Origin: a bacterium
GTDB taxonomy: Bacteria > Desulfobacterota > UBA8473
Direction of reading: 5' to 3'
DNA length: 13,659 nt
NCBI GenBank assembly: GCA_009773075.1
Contig: WOUX01000030.1
Span: 1,613-15,271 of the forward strand
In this document: positions 7,378 through 13,659 of the stretch, one piece after another
Numbering within the stretch: the first letter of the stretch is position 1
How the letters are laid out: each line of letters begins with the position of its first letter
Notes under the pieces: generated by a model
The model's input: only the letters and a program-made list of their open reading frames with translations
Told to the model about the DNA's origin: nothing
Database searches by the model: none
Made by a program: the position numbers and the translations under genes

Positions 7378-8025
7378 TTAATCTCTCCTTGTGACAAAGA
7401 CAGTATACTTATCCTCAATAAGTCTTTGAGCTTCTTTTTGTGCCGACCCCTCTGATTTAAAGTATCCCAACCTAACCCTATAGTATTCCGTATTCGAGAT
7501 TGTGGTGGCTACAATATAGACATCCTTATATTTTTTGTCCAATTCTATTTTTAAATCTAAGGCATTACTCTTCTCTCTAAAGGAAGCTACCTGGAGGGTA
7601 TATGGTATATCGTAGTATTTCACCCTCTTTGTCACCTCCACTCTAACCATGGCAATTCCACAACCTACCATATCTAAGGCTCTTGCTGCAGCAAAAGAAA
7701 GGTCAATGATCCTTCCTTCTACAAATGGCCCTCGATCATTTATCTTTACCTCTACCGACCTCCTATTATCCAGGTTTGTAACCATTGCATAGGTACCAAG
7801 AGGCAGGATTTTATGGGCGGCTGTCAAATCATACATATTATATCTCTCTCCACTGGACGTTGGTTTGCCATGAAAATCCGACCCATACCACGATCCAACC
7901 CCTGTCTCCACTTCTCTATCCGACGGTTTCGGATAATAGCGGTATTTAGGTGCCGCACAGGAACACAGAGCTACTAGAATAACCGATATAGACAGAAAAA
8001 GGGGCGCCCTAAATTTGACATTCAT
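7378..8025 (-). CDS. rlpA: RlpA-type septal lytic transglycosylase lipoprotein with SPOR domain
   Basis: It cleaves peptidoglycan strands (denuded glycans in Pseudomonas RlpA) at the septum and is anchored as a lipoprotein. The N-terminus has a hydrophobic signal ending in the lipobox LCSC (20-23, lipidated Cys23). The double-psi beta-barrel spans about 42-135: GVGSWYGSDFHGKPTSSGE then AAHKILPLGT and KINDRGPF. E60, H71 and D97 keep the spacing (11 and 26 residues) of the catalytic E120, H131 and D157 of Pseudomonas RlpA as I recall them, so it is probably active. A SPOR domain (about 141-213) would bind septal glycans. The length of 215 residues is compact for the family. The ATG at 8025 follows GGGATAAAGG. 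It is probably not functionally related to the hdr genes downstream. Confidence 0.93.
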   Translation of the reverse strand: MNVKFRAPLFLSISVILVALCSCAAPKYRYYPKPSDREVETGVGSWYGSDFHGKPTSSGERYNMYDLTAAHKILPLGTYAMVTNLDNRRSVEVKINDRGPFVEGRIIDLSFAAARALDMVGCGIAMVRVEVTKRVKYYDIPYTLQVASFREKSNALDLKIELDKKYKDVYIVATTISNTEYYRVRLGYFKSEGSAQKEAQRLIEDKYTVFVTRRD

Positions 8026-8061
8026 CCTTTATCCCAGATTTTTTGAGATATTAAAAGTTCA

Positions 8062-8103
8062 GAGAGCTTTGAATTCGCTCTCAGGGAATCAGTTTAGTAA
8101 ACT
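8062..8103 (-). promoter_or_regulatory. Palindrome and short hairpin in the rlpA leader (weak)
   Basis: AGTTTAGTAAACT (8091-8103) is a 13-base palindrome with a single central base, and GAGAGC/GCTCTC (8062-8067 with 8077-8082) can form a 6-bp hairpin with a 9-base loop. Both lie in the 121-base gap between the exported-protein gene and rlpA. There is no long T-run after the hairpin and no good -35/-10 pair, so an operator or attenuator role is only a possibility. Confidence 0.25.
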
Positions 8104-8146
8104 TAAGGGGGTAAGAAGCTGAGACACCATAATGCCGACCAACAAG

Positions 8147-8557
8147 TTAATGGGTAAATGTAATCTTCTTAAGGTCGCTTACTTCTATCTGGAAAGTACC
8201 AAAATTTACATTCCCATAGAATCTCTGACTCTTATCCATCTCAATCTCTATAGTTTGGCCGTCTATTAGTTTAAGCACGGCAATCACTACGCCTTTTCCG
8301 TTTCCAAATTCTGCTGTTTTAACCCTCTCGAAGGGAATAGTAACCGTCCCCTTCCCCTTTTTACCCAAAAAGAAAACATCCCCATCCCTGCTGATCTGTT
8401 TGCATTTAGTAACTACATCTTGCTTGTCGATAAGAGTAGCAGAAAAATCCTTTTCCGGGGTTGGAATCTTGCCAGAGGGTGTTCCTCCCAACCCTCCCAT
8501 TCCTGTAATTAAAAGAAATCCTGTTAAAAACGCAACAAGGTATAATCCCTTCTTCAC
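8147..8557 (-). CDS. Small exported protein of unknown function
   Basis: A 136-residue protein that I do not recognise at family level. Residues 1-25 look like a Sec signal peptide: two lysines, a hydrophobic stretch LYLVAFLTGFLLITG, then a glycine-rich region, without a lipobox cysteine. The remaining 110 residues have alternating short hydrophobic and charged stretches, suggesting a small all-beta domain. There is one cysteine (in TKCKQ), so a structural disulfide is unlikely. The start is GTG at 8557, chosen because AAGGAGG (8570-8564) lies 6 bases upstream and is a strong ribosome site. It begins 22 bases after the coaE stop, so it is probably co-transcribed with coaE. It probably acts in the periplasm or cell envelope, like the RlpA encoded next. 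Confidence 0.72.
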   Translation of the reverse strand: MKKGLYLVAFLTGFLLITGMGGLGGTPSGKIPTPEKDFSATLIDKQDVVTKCKQISRDGDVFFLGKKGKGTVTIPFERVKTAEFGNGKGVVIAVLKLIDGQTIEIEMDKSQRFYGNVNFGTFQIEVSDLKKITFTH

Positions 8558-8579
8558 TGCCCCCCTCCTTTTCTATAGA

Positions 8580-9176
8580 CTAGATTCTCTTCCATGCTTC
8601 ATATACGCGTTGTTCGACCTCTGTCATGGTACCATTGTTTTCAATGACTACATCAGCATACCTTTTCCTCTCTTCATCTGAGAGTTGAGATGATATCCTG
8701 GACCGGGCATGTTCTTTAGTGAACCCATTCCTTAAACAGAGACGATCTATTACCGTATCCTGATCTGCAACCACTACCCATACCCGATCCACTAAAGGCA
8801 GCCAGTTTGCCTCGATCAATATTGCTGCATCCAATACTATCACACCTTTGTTCTTGTTTTTTTTCCTTTTTATCTCTATCTCTTCTTCAAACTTCTTGTA
8901 CATCCTGGGATGTACAATCTGATTCAGTTTTTTTAAGGCTGCCTTATCATTGAACACTATCCCCCCCAGTTTGGGTCTATTTACAGTCTTATCTGGGAGA
9001 AGAATATCATCTCCAAAGGTAGCAATAATATCCTTCCATGCCTCGGTATTTGGGAGATATATCTGATGACCGATCTTATCGGCATCTATAATTTCAGCAC
9101 CCAGCTTTGAAAGGATCTCTGAGACTGTACTCTTACCAGCAGCAATCCCACCTGTAAGTCCAATTACCTTCATCAA
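8580..9176 (-). CDS. coaE: Dephospho-CoA kinase
   Basis: It phosphorylates the ribose 3'-hydroxyl of dephospho-CoA with ATP, the last step of coenzyme A synthesis. The 198-residue length is normal. The P-loop GGIAAGKST (9-17), the substrate-binding IIDADKIGHQ (29-38), the VHPRM motif and the LDAAILIEANW region (family form DxPLLFE) are all present. C-terminal R-rich helices (RISSQLSDEERKRYAD) form the lid. The start is either TTG at 9176 or ATG at 9173; AAAGGAGG (9193-9186) gives 9- or 12-base spacers, so TTG has the better spacing but ATG is the commoner codon. It is the first gene of the minus-strand run after a 251-base repeat-bearing gap, where I see no clear promoter. Confidence 0.96.
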   Translation of the reverse strand: MMKVIGLTGGIAAGKSTVSEILSKLGAEIIDADKIGHQIYLPNTEAWKDIIATFGDDILLPDKTVNRPKLGGIVFNDKAALKKLNQIVHPRMYKKFEEEIEIKRKKNKNKGVIVLDAAILIEANWLPLVDRVWVVVADQDTVIDRLCLRNGFTKEHARSRISSQLSDEERKRYADVVIENNGTMTEVEQRVYEAWKRI

Positions 9177-9207
9177 ATTATTTGTCCTCCTTTCAATGAT
9201 TGTAACT

Positions 9208-9228
9208 GTTCACGGTTCACGGTTCACG
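9208..9228. repeat. Heptamer tandem repeat, three copies of GTTCACG
   Basis: Three exact head-to-tail copies of GTTCACG, flanked by GTAACTG-like sequence on both sides. It lies in the leader of coaE, 15 bases upstream of its ribosome site. A related heptamer array in opposite orientation lies at 9402-9429. Confidence 0.8.
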
Positions 9229-9236
9229 GTAACTAC

Positions 9237-9260
9237 AACAGCAGGCTTAAGCCCGCTGTT
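9237..9260 (-). repeat. REP-like hairpin (10-bp stem, TTAA loop)
   Basis: The sequences at 9237-9246 and 9251-9260 pair over 10 bases around TTAA. On the minus strand the single irregular position becomes a G-U wobble, while on the plus strand it is an A-C mismatch, so the structure is fully paired only in the minus-strand RNA. The GGCTTAAGCC core resembles widespread intergenic palindromes. No T-run follows, so it is not a standard terminator. Confidence 0.55.
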
Positions 9261-9401
9261 ATATAAAGCTTGAAGCATTTTTGATTTTTGATATTGTGGG
9301 TTTGGTTCTAATTTCGGCCATCATATTTCTGGAGCAACTCTGGTAGGCACACTCCACCACATGATGTAGTCGATGTAAGGACTATGCCCTAAGTTTTTAT
9401 C

Positions 9402-9429
9402 AACTGTTAACTGCCAACTGTGAACTGTT
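9402..9429. repeat. Heptamer tandem repeat, four copies of AACTGTT type
   Basis: Four head-to-tail heptamers (AACTGTT, AACTGCC, AACTGTG, AACTGTT). The last copy runs into the stop codon of the dehydratase-family gene (TAA at 9430-9428). On the minus strand they read CAGTT-based units related to the complement of the GTTCACG array at 9208-9228. Confidence 0.75.
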
Positions 9430-10657
9430 AACGTTTATTATCCAGCATGTCCATGAAGTTTTCTATCTGATTCCTAACCTGATCCCTGTTATAATCCCTT
9501 ACGTCAGAGAGATCGCCTCCTATCAGAAGAGAAGGGATACCAAACTCCTCAGAGATTGCATCCATTACTGCCCTCTGACCGCCACAGAATAGCCTGCATC
9601 CACGATGAGAATAGATAATCATTCCATCTATCTTGTAATCTCTGACCATCTCTTTGGTGATGTGGATTCGATTTTCAACAATACTATTAAAAAAATTGGA
9701 AATGTATTTTCTCGCCAGGCTATCCAATGGGTTTTCCGGGTCCAGATCACCAAGGTATATGTAATCCATATCTGACTTAACCAGTACTGCTCCGAATTCC
9801 TCAAAGTAATTCAATAGACTTGTATCATAGTTAATAATAGGTCCAAGCCAGAGTAATCTGTGCTTTTCATTCTCCACAATCCCCTTTCCTTCCTTGACCC
9901 GTTCTTTAACTTCATTCAATAACATTTGATAAAAACCAACGGCCTCTCTGGTTCCCATCATCTGCATCAAGGGGTAGATAGTTGTTGCCTCTTCAGCCAC
10001 ACTCATCGGGCAGGGCACAGATTTTCGCAGTTCATTTATCTCAAGCCAGAGGTCATTGGTCTGTTTGGCAAATCCAATGGTTTCCTTAAGCCTGTCTTCA
10101 TTAAGAGGTTTGTGTGTCAATCCCTCAATAATAGAGATTAATTCCTGGAGTTGGTTTTTATAGTATCCTACCTTGTCTTCCTCAATAACAGACATTCCAC
10201 CTTCGGAAGTATGATAAGGGGAATCTATGACATAATATGGAATCTTAAATTGTTCTACTATAGGTATATGGACTTTGACACCCCCATCACATGCATTGGT
10301 TGCACTTACAAAAAAATCCGGGTCTGGTATCATCAATTCTTCCCCTGATAGAGCGAATCCAATTACAGCCCTGTGAAAAGAGCATGAATTCCTTGTGTAT
10401 CCCATACCCTCAGCTAATTCAAGGTAAGGCACAATCTTCTGCTTTATTGCCAAAAGAGATGAAAAATGTTCTGTCATCATGGGAACCACATCCATTGCAT
10501 GTAATAGCTCGAATGGTGCCATAAGTATGGTCCAAACAACCAGCTTTTTATCTATCTTAGCCTGTCTTGCCTTGGCATAATAGTCCTTTGCCAGGGGCCA
10601 CACCAACCTTGCCGTCCTCAGTTGTTTCTTTGAGCTACTCAAACTTTCTGAACTCAT
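9428..10657 (-). CDS. 2-hydroxyacyl-CoA dehydratase / benzoyl-CoA reductase family subunit
   Basis: A 409-residue subunit of the HgdB/FldB/BcrB-type family. These proteins bind a [4Fe-4S] cluster and use single-electron (ketyl radical) chemistry to dehydrate 2-hydroxyacyl-CoA or reduce aromatic CoA esters. The typical N-terminal block PFELLHAMDVVP is at 48-59. Candidate cluster cysteines are C92 (YTRNSCSF), C123 (TNACDGG) and the pair C354/C358 (SHRGCRLFCGGQ), followed by the family C-terminus with GIPSLLIGGDLSD. The start was set at ATG 10657 because AAGGGAGA lies just upstream (10669-10662). The open frame extends to a GTG at 10765 without a ribosome site, through C-rich intergenic sequence. 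It follows the acyl-CoA synthetase gene after 119 bases and is probably the last gene of the operon. The substrate is unknown; the ATP-driven activator (HgdC type) is not in the window. Confidence 0.9.
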   Translation of the reverse strand: MSSESLSSSKKQLRTARLVWPLAKDYYAKARQAKIDKKLVVWTILMAPFELLHAMDVVPMMTEHFSSLLAIKQKIVPYLELAEGMGYTRNSCSFHRAVIGFALSGEELMIPDPDFFVSATNACDGGVKVHIPIVEQFKIPYYVIDSPYHTSEGGMSVIEEDKVGYYKNQLQELISIIEGLTHKPLNEDRLKETIGFAKQTNDLWLEINELRKSVPCPMSVAEEATTIYPLMQMMGTREAVGFYQMLLNEVKERVKEGKGIVENEKHRLLWLGPIINYDTSLLNYFEEFGAVLVKSDMDYIYLGDLDPENPLDSLARKYISNFFNSIVENRIHITKEMVRDYKIDGMIIYSHRGCRLFCGGQRAVMDAISEEFGIPSLLIGGDLSDVRDYNRDQVRNQIENFMDMLDNKR

Positions 10658-10776
10658 TTCTTCTCCCTTAATAAACATCAGCCTGATTAACTGGTTTGAC
10701 TCATAAACAACTTGACCAAAAATGTCTCCTCTCCCCTGGGGGATTAAGGGGATGGGGCAGCTCACTTCACTGTTTT

Positions 10777-12246
10777 TTAGCGGTTTTGTTGGTAATGTTC
10801 AAGCACTTTCCCCAATGCCGCGGCCCCTCTTGAAAAGCTGGGAAAGCTGGCGATACCCCTTTCCAGAAGATTCCTTTTCATCTCAATTGCCCCTATCTCG
10901 ACCTTTGAAGGGGGGATAATAACTATGATAGGTTTACCCGACTTCTTCCTGAAATTTGCCAGCGTGGTGTAGAAATATTCAGCAAAATCAGGGAATGCCT
11001 CTTTAAACCATTCCATCAGATGTGCAGACATCTCAATAACAATAGAATCAATATTCTCATCATTGTCCAAAATATCCAGGGTTATATCCAGGAGCCTTTC
11101 CCTGCTGGGGATGTCATCTCTCCCAAGAAGGGCACGACGAGTACTTTCAGCCAGCGACAAGTTTCCTCCCAGATCAATGGGATTTCTATAGCTAGCACCC
11201 ACAATGGCAAAGATGGAAGAAAGCTCCTTGTATGATCTCTCTGTGAGCAATGGAACTGTAAAGCCCTGCTTCGCAAAGACATCGGTCATATTAACACATT
11301 GTCCTCCGCTAAGAGAGACCAGGCCAACCCTGTTCTTCTTAACAGCAGGTGCATAGAGTAACATCATAACTGTATCAACCAACTCTTCCAGGTTGTCTGT
11401 CTTGATGGCACCACACTGTTTGATGACTGTCTCCCACATAAGGTTCGATTCTGCCATGGACCCACTATGAGAAGCAGTAGCCATTGAGCCTTCCCTTGTC
11501 TGGCCACCTTTCCAGATGAGGATTGGTTTTACCTTCGTTCCTTCCCTAAGTAGATTAAAGAAACGCCTCCCATCTTTGATACCCTCTATGTAAAGGGCTA
11601 TAATCTTTGTCTCCTCGTCTCTCAATAGATATTCACAATAATCCGTGCTGTCCAGGACATAGCCGTTACCATAACTTACCAGTTTGCTTATCTCTATCCC
11701 ATTATTGTGCCCTACTATACTGAAGTTTATCGCATGCCCTCCACTCTGTGATATAAAACCTACCGAACCCCCATTTCCTGCGTATTGATCTGGTGTATTT
11801 CTCAGACCTATTTTGGGATTGAATATACCCATGCAATTAGGTCCAATAAGGTTGAGCCCCCCTTCCTTTGCCATCTTTGTAATCGTATCTGCCAGCTCCA
11901 TTCCTTCCTTGGTTCTGGTCTCTGCAAAACCAGAGGTAAACAGGCTTACTCCTCCTACTCTTTTATGAATGCAGTCTTTCACTATTGCCGGGGCTATCTG
12001 TCTCGGGACAGCCACGATGGCGTAATCAATAGGATCGGGGACATCTAAAAGGCTTTTATAGTTCTTCACCCCCAGGGCTTCGATGCCAGGAAACTCTCCC
12101 GGATCAACATTGACAGAATAAACATTTCCACAAAAGGTAGCCAGTGCTCTCAGAAAGGAGTAATTGTTGTTTTGCCTTTTGTCTCCAATTACAACGACAG
12201 ACCTTGGATTAAATGCCCTCTTCAACCCTTCAAATTTTTCTTCCAT
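10777..12246 (-). CDS. NDP-forming acyl-CoA synthetase, alpha-type subunit
   Basis: A 489-residue protein of the ADP-forming acetyl/acyl-CoA synthetase alpha family, related to succinyl-CoA ligase. It interconverts an acyl-CoA plus ADP and phosphate with the free acid, CoA and ATP. The order is a CoA-binding Rossmann domain (about 8-130), LIGPNCMGIFNP (133-144), GFISQSGG (163-170), the active-site histidine H260 in ATASHSGSMA, and a second ligase domain (about 300-480). There is no ATP-grasp (beta) domain and no beta gene in the window, so a partner must be encoded elsewhere, or the protein does something else. The ATG at 12246 has GGAGG (12258-12254, 7-base spacer) inside the PHP gene. The two genes overlap by 17 bases, and a dehydratase-family gene follows. 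Confidence 0.9.
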   Translation of the reverse strand: MEEKFEGLKRAFNPRSVVVIGDKRQNNNYSFLRALATFCGNVYSVNVDPGEFPGIEALGVKNYKSLLDVPDPIDYAIVAVPRQIAPAIVKDCIHKRVGGVSLFTSGFAETRTKEGMELADTITKMAKEGGLNLIGPNCMGIFNPKIGLRNTPDQYAGNGGSVGFISQSGGHAINFSIVGHNNGIEISKLVSYGNGYVLDSTDYCEYLLRDEETKIIALYIEGIKDGRRFFNLLREGTKVKPILIWKGGQTREGSMATASHSGSMAESNLMWETVIKQCGAIKTDNLEELVDTVMMLLYAPAVKKNRVGLVSLSGGQCVNMTDVFAKQGFTVPLLTERSYKELSSIFAIVGASYRNPIDLGGNLSLAESTRRALLGRDDIPSRERLLDITLDILDNDENIDSIVIEMSAHLMEWFKEAFPDFAEYFYTTLANFRKKSGKPIIVIIPPSKVEIGAIEMKRNLLERGIASFPSFSRGAAALGKVLEHYQQNR

Positions 12247-12889
12247 TCCAATACCTCCACATCTCCGCCCTAAACCTCCCTGACTTCAGTTCTTTAATGA
12301 GGTCTTGTTCATCCTCGATCCTGTTTTCAAATATGGTAACAGACCTCCCTATCTCTATATGAGAATGGGCATCACTTCCTCCAGTACCTTTCAGATTAAG
12401 CTTCTGGCAGACCTTCACAGTGAACTCATTTTCAAGATCACTGTTTTGTCCATTATGAGACTCGATGGTGTCCATAAACTCTAAGAACGACTTTTTACAT
12501 GCTTCTTCAACACTCAGTGTCAAACCGGGTATGGAAAACTCTTTCCCCTCTATGAATGCCCCCCGAAAAGGATGAGATGCAATCATTACCCCTTCAACCC
12601 CATCGACCAATCTTCTCAATTCCCGGACAGAGACAATACCGTCAATCTCTTTCTCAAGCCCAAAGACCAGAATGTCCCCATCCATAGAGGTTACCTCAAC
12701 ACCCCGCAGCACTAAAAAGTTATGTTCTTCCCTCAGCTTATGGATTGCATCCGGAGCCCAGATCTTATCATGTTCTGTAAGACAGACGCCATCCAGTCCT
12801 ATCCTCTTTGCCTCTTCTATCAATTCTACTGGATCCAGATCGCTGCAGCCAGAAGCTGGCTTTGTGTGAATATGCAGATCAATAATCAT
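12230..12889 (-). CDS. PHP-domain metal-dependent phosphoesterase
   Basis: A 219-residue stand-alone PHP (polymerase and histidinol phosphatase) domain protein, expected to hydrolyse phosphoester bonds with a di- or tri-metal centre in the cytoplasm. The metal ligand set looks complete: DLHIHT (H6, H8), TEHD (38-41), GVE (E65), SHPFRG (H106), ESHNGQN (H145) and GGSDAH (D173, H175). The length and architecture are like the TrpH/RNase AM group, but nothing fixes the substrate. The ATG overlaps the upstream dehydratase-family stop by 4 bases (ATGA) and has GGAG at 12898-12895. Its 3' end overlaps the acyl-CoA synthetase start by 17 bases. Such tight coupling to CoA-ester genes suggests a role in that pathway (repair, nucleotide by-product removal or regulation), which is inference. 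Confidence 0.92.
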   Translation of the reverse strand: MIIDLHIHTKPASGCSDLDPVELIEEAKRIGLDGVCLTEHDKIWAPDAIHKLREEHNFLVLRGVEVTSMDGDILVFGLEKEIDGIVSVRELRRLVDGVEGVMIASHPFRGAFIEGKEFSIPGLTLSVEEACKKSFLEFMDTIESHNGQNSDLENEFTVKVCQKLNLKGTGGSDAHSHIEIGRSVTIFENRIEDEQDLIKELKSGRFRAEMWRYWNGRKI

Positions 12890-13659
12890 AACATCTCCAA
12901 AAATGCCTGAATTCTTGTTTTTAGCTGACCTAACCCCAATGATGGGTGTTCCAGTTCAACCTCCAATACCGGGATATTCTTCTCCTCCAACCTTTTCCTT
13001 TGACCCACAAAGTCATATTGAAAGGTATCACAGAACATGAGTCCATAGAGAATTACACCATCAACCCTATATTCTTCTATCATATTAAACACGTATTCAA
13101 ATCTGGGGAAAGGCGGTTCCATACAGGCACAGGGGACCATATTAAGGTATCGAAGTCCAATAGCAGCTAGCGGGTTTTGGTTATCTTCGATATTATCCCA
13201 GAAATACCTTGTTCCTGAACATAGATCATCTGTAACTACCACAGCTCCACACTCTTCTACCAATCGAATAAATGCTGCATTGTCCATGATGCTGCCGCTG
13301 ATCATTAACCTGGGACCAGGGTTCGAAGGACTGTTTCTCACCACAAGTTCAGCCAAAAGCTCTTTTAGAAGTAAGTTGTTTTGATCTTTAGGCATTATCA
13401 TGCTCGATCGAACGATATCAGATACCTCCACCCCAGATAGTGAGGGATTATCTCCTACCATAAGGCGATGGATCTGTTTTAACATCATACGGTTTTCATT
13501 GTAGATATCTATAGCCTCTACAAGAGAAGCCTCAGTGATCTCTTGACCCGATAAATCCTCCAGAGATTTTTTTAGCTTTTCCAATTGCCGATAATGATAC
13601 TGTTGAGAAGAATCAGAAATTTTATGAGGATGGTCCAGCAGGTAAGAGTAAGGAACCCC
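12886..13659 (-). CDS. 2-hydroxyacyl-CoA dehydratase / benzoyl-CoA reductase family subunit, 5' end off the window
   Basis: The frame stays open to the right edge, giving 257 residues of C-terminal sequence. The TTG at 13584 is internal, since the upstream in-frame residues GVPYSYLLDHPHK continue the family pattern (P..Y....PHK before the helical linker). The body reads like BcrC/HgdB-type subunits: YNENRMMLKQIH, then PRLMISGSI, DDLCSGTRYFW, PCACMEPPFPRFEYV, LMFCDTFQYDF and NIPVLEVELEHP. Counting from the TTG, candidate cluster cysteines are 122, 152, 154 and 185. It is distinct in sequence from the other family member at 9428-10657, so the two may be the two different subunits of one heterodimer, although two genes lie between them. 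The stop overlaps the PHP start by 4 bases. Confidence 0.9.
   Translation of the reverse strand, partial: GVPYSYLLDHPHKISDSSQQYHYRQLEKLKKSLEDLSGQEITEASLVEAIDIYNENRMMLKQIHRLMVGDNPSLSGVEVSDIVRSSMIMPKDQNNLLLKELLAELVVRNSPSNPGPRLMISGSIMDNAAFIRLVEECGAVVVTDDLCSGTRYFWDNIEDNQNPLAAIGLRYLNMVPCACMEPPFPRFEYVFNMIEEYRVDGVILYGLMFCDTFQYDFVGQRKRLEEKNIPVLEVELEHPSLGLGQLKTRIQAFLEML

Noticed and set aside
9237..9260. Intrinsic terminator before coaE
   Set aside because: The hairpin is good, but no T-tract follows on the minus strand, so it is listed as a REP-like repeat.
10725..10760. Terminator in the gap between the acyl-CoA synthetase and the downstream dehydratase gene
   Set aside because: Only a 5-bp TCCCC/GGGGA pairing with an 11-base loop can be formed, and no T-run follows on the minus strand.
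10658..10765. N-terminal extension of the dehydratase-family gene to a GTG at 10765 (445 residues)
   Set aside because: No ribosome site precedes the GTG, the extra residues read through C-rich intergenic sequence and match no family region, and the ATG at 10657 has a good AAGGGAGA site.
13582..13584. TTG at 13584 as the start of the last gene
   Set aside because: The same frame continues open to the window edge with residues that fit the dehydratase family, so the gene is simply cut by the window.

Overview
The window reads like a piece of chromosome from an anaerobic, sulfate-reducing or closely related Desulfobacterota (deltaproteobacterial) lineage. The signs are a dissimilatory-type ATP sulfurylase with a Cys/His zinc site, an HdrB/HdrC-type iron-sulfur pair, a cobalamin-dependent acyl-CoA mutase split into two subunits, oxygen-sensitive 2-hydroxyacyl-CoA dehydratase/benzoyl-CoA reductase-family subunits, and an NDP-forming acyl-CoA synthetase. 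Base composition is moderate. No rRNA, tRNA, CRISPR, transposase, integrase or phage gene was seen. Assignment to the phylum is an inference from gene content.

Left part (1-2340, plus strand): the 3' end of an alpha-glucan phosphorylase gene whose start is off the window, then a DUF6765-type protein. A strong bidirectional terminator hairpin (2302-2340) separates these from everything to the right, which is all on the minus strand.

Middle part (2366-9176, minus strand; transcription order right to left): coaE, a small exported protein, rlpA, hdrC-like, hdrB-like, acyl-CoA mutase large subunit, mutase B12-binding subunit, sat. The hdrC-hdrB pair overlaps by 4 bases and the mutase large subunit follows 38 bases later. 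This suggests that HdrCB and the mutase form one functional module next to housekeeping genes (coaE, rlpA). sat has its own convincing sigma70-like promoter, starting 4 bases after the mutase small-subunit stop codon, and a leader palindrome.

Right part (9428-13659, minus strand): an operon of a dehydratase/benzoyl-CoA-reductase-family subunit (5' end off the window), a PHP-domain phosphoesterase, a lone alpha-type subunit of NDP-forming acyl-CoA synthetase, and a second dehydratase-family subunit. The first three overlap (4 and 17 bases), so they are probably translationally coupled.

Taken together, the right operon could activate an organic acid to its CoA thioester and dehydrate or reduce it. 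The HdrCB plus mutase block could rearrange a branched acyl-CoA and pass electrons. sat would feed sulfate respiration. The substrate is unknown. The mutase lacks several residues that define methylmalonyl-, isobutyryl- or 2-hydroxyisobutyryl-CoA mutases, so it is the best candidate here for undescribed chemistry. Two intergenic regions carry degenerate 7- and 8-base tandem repeats in inverted arrangement, which look like small dispersed elements.
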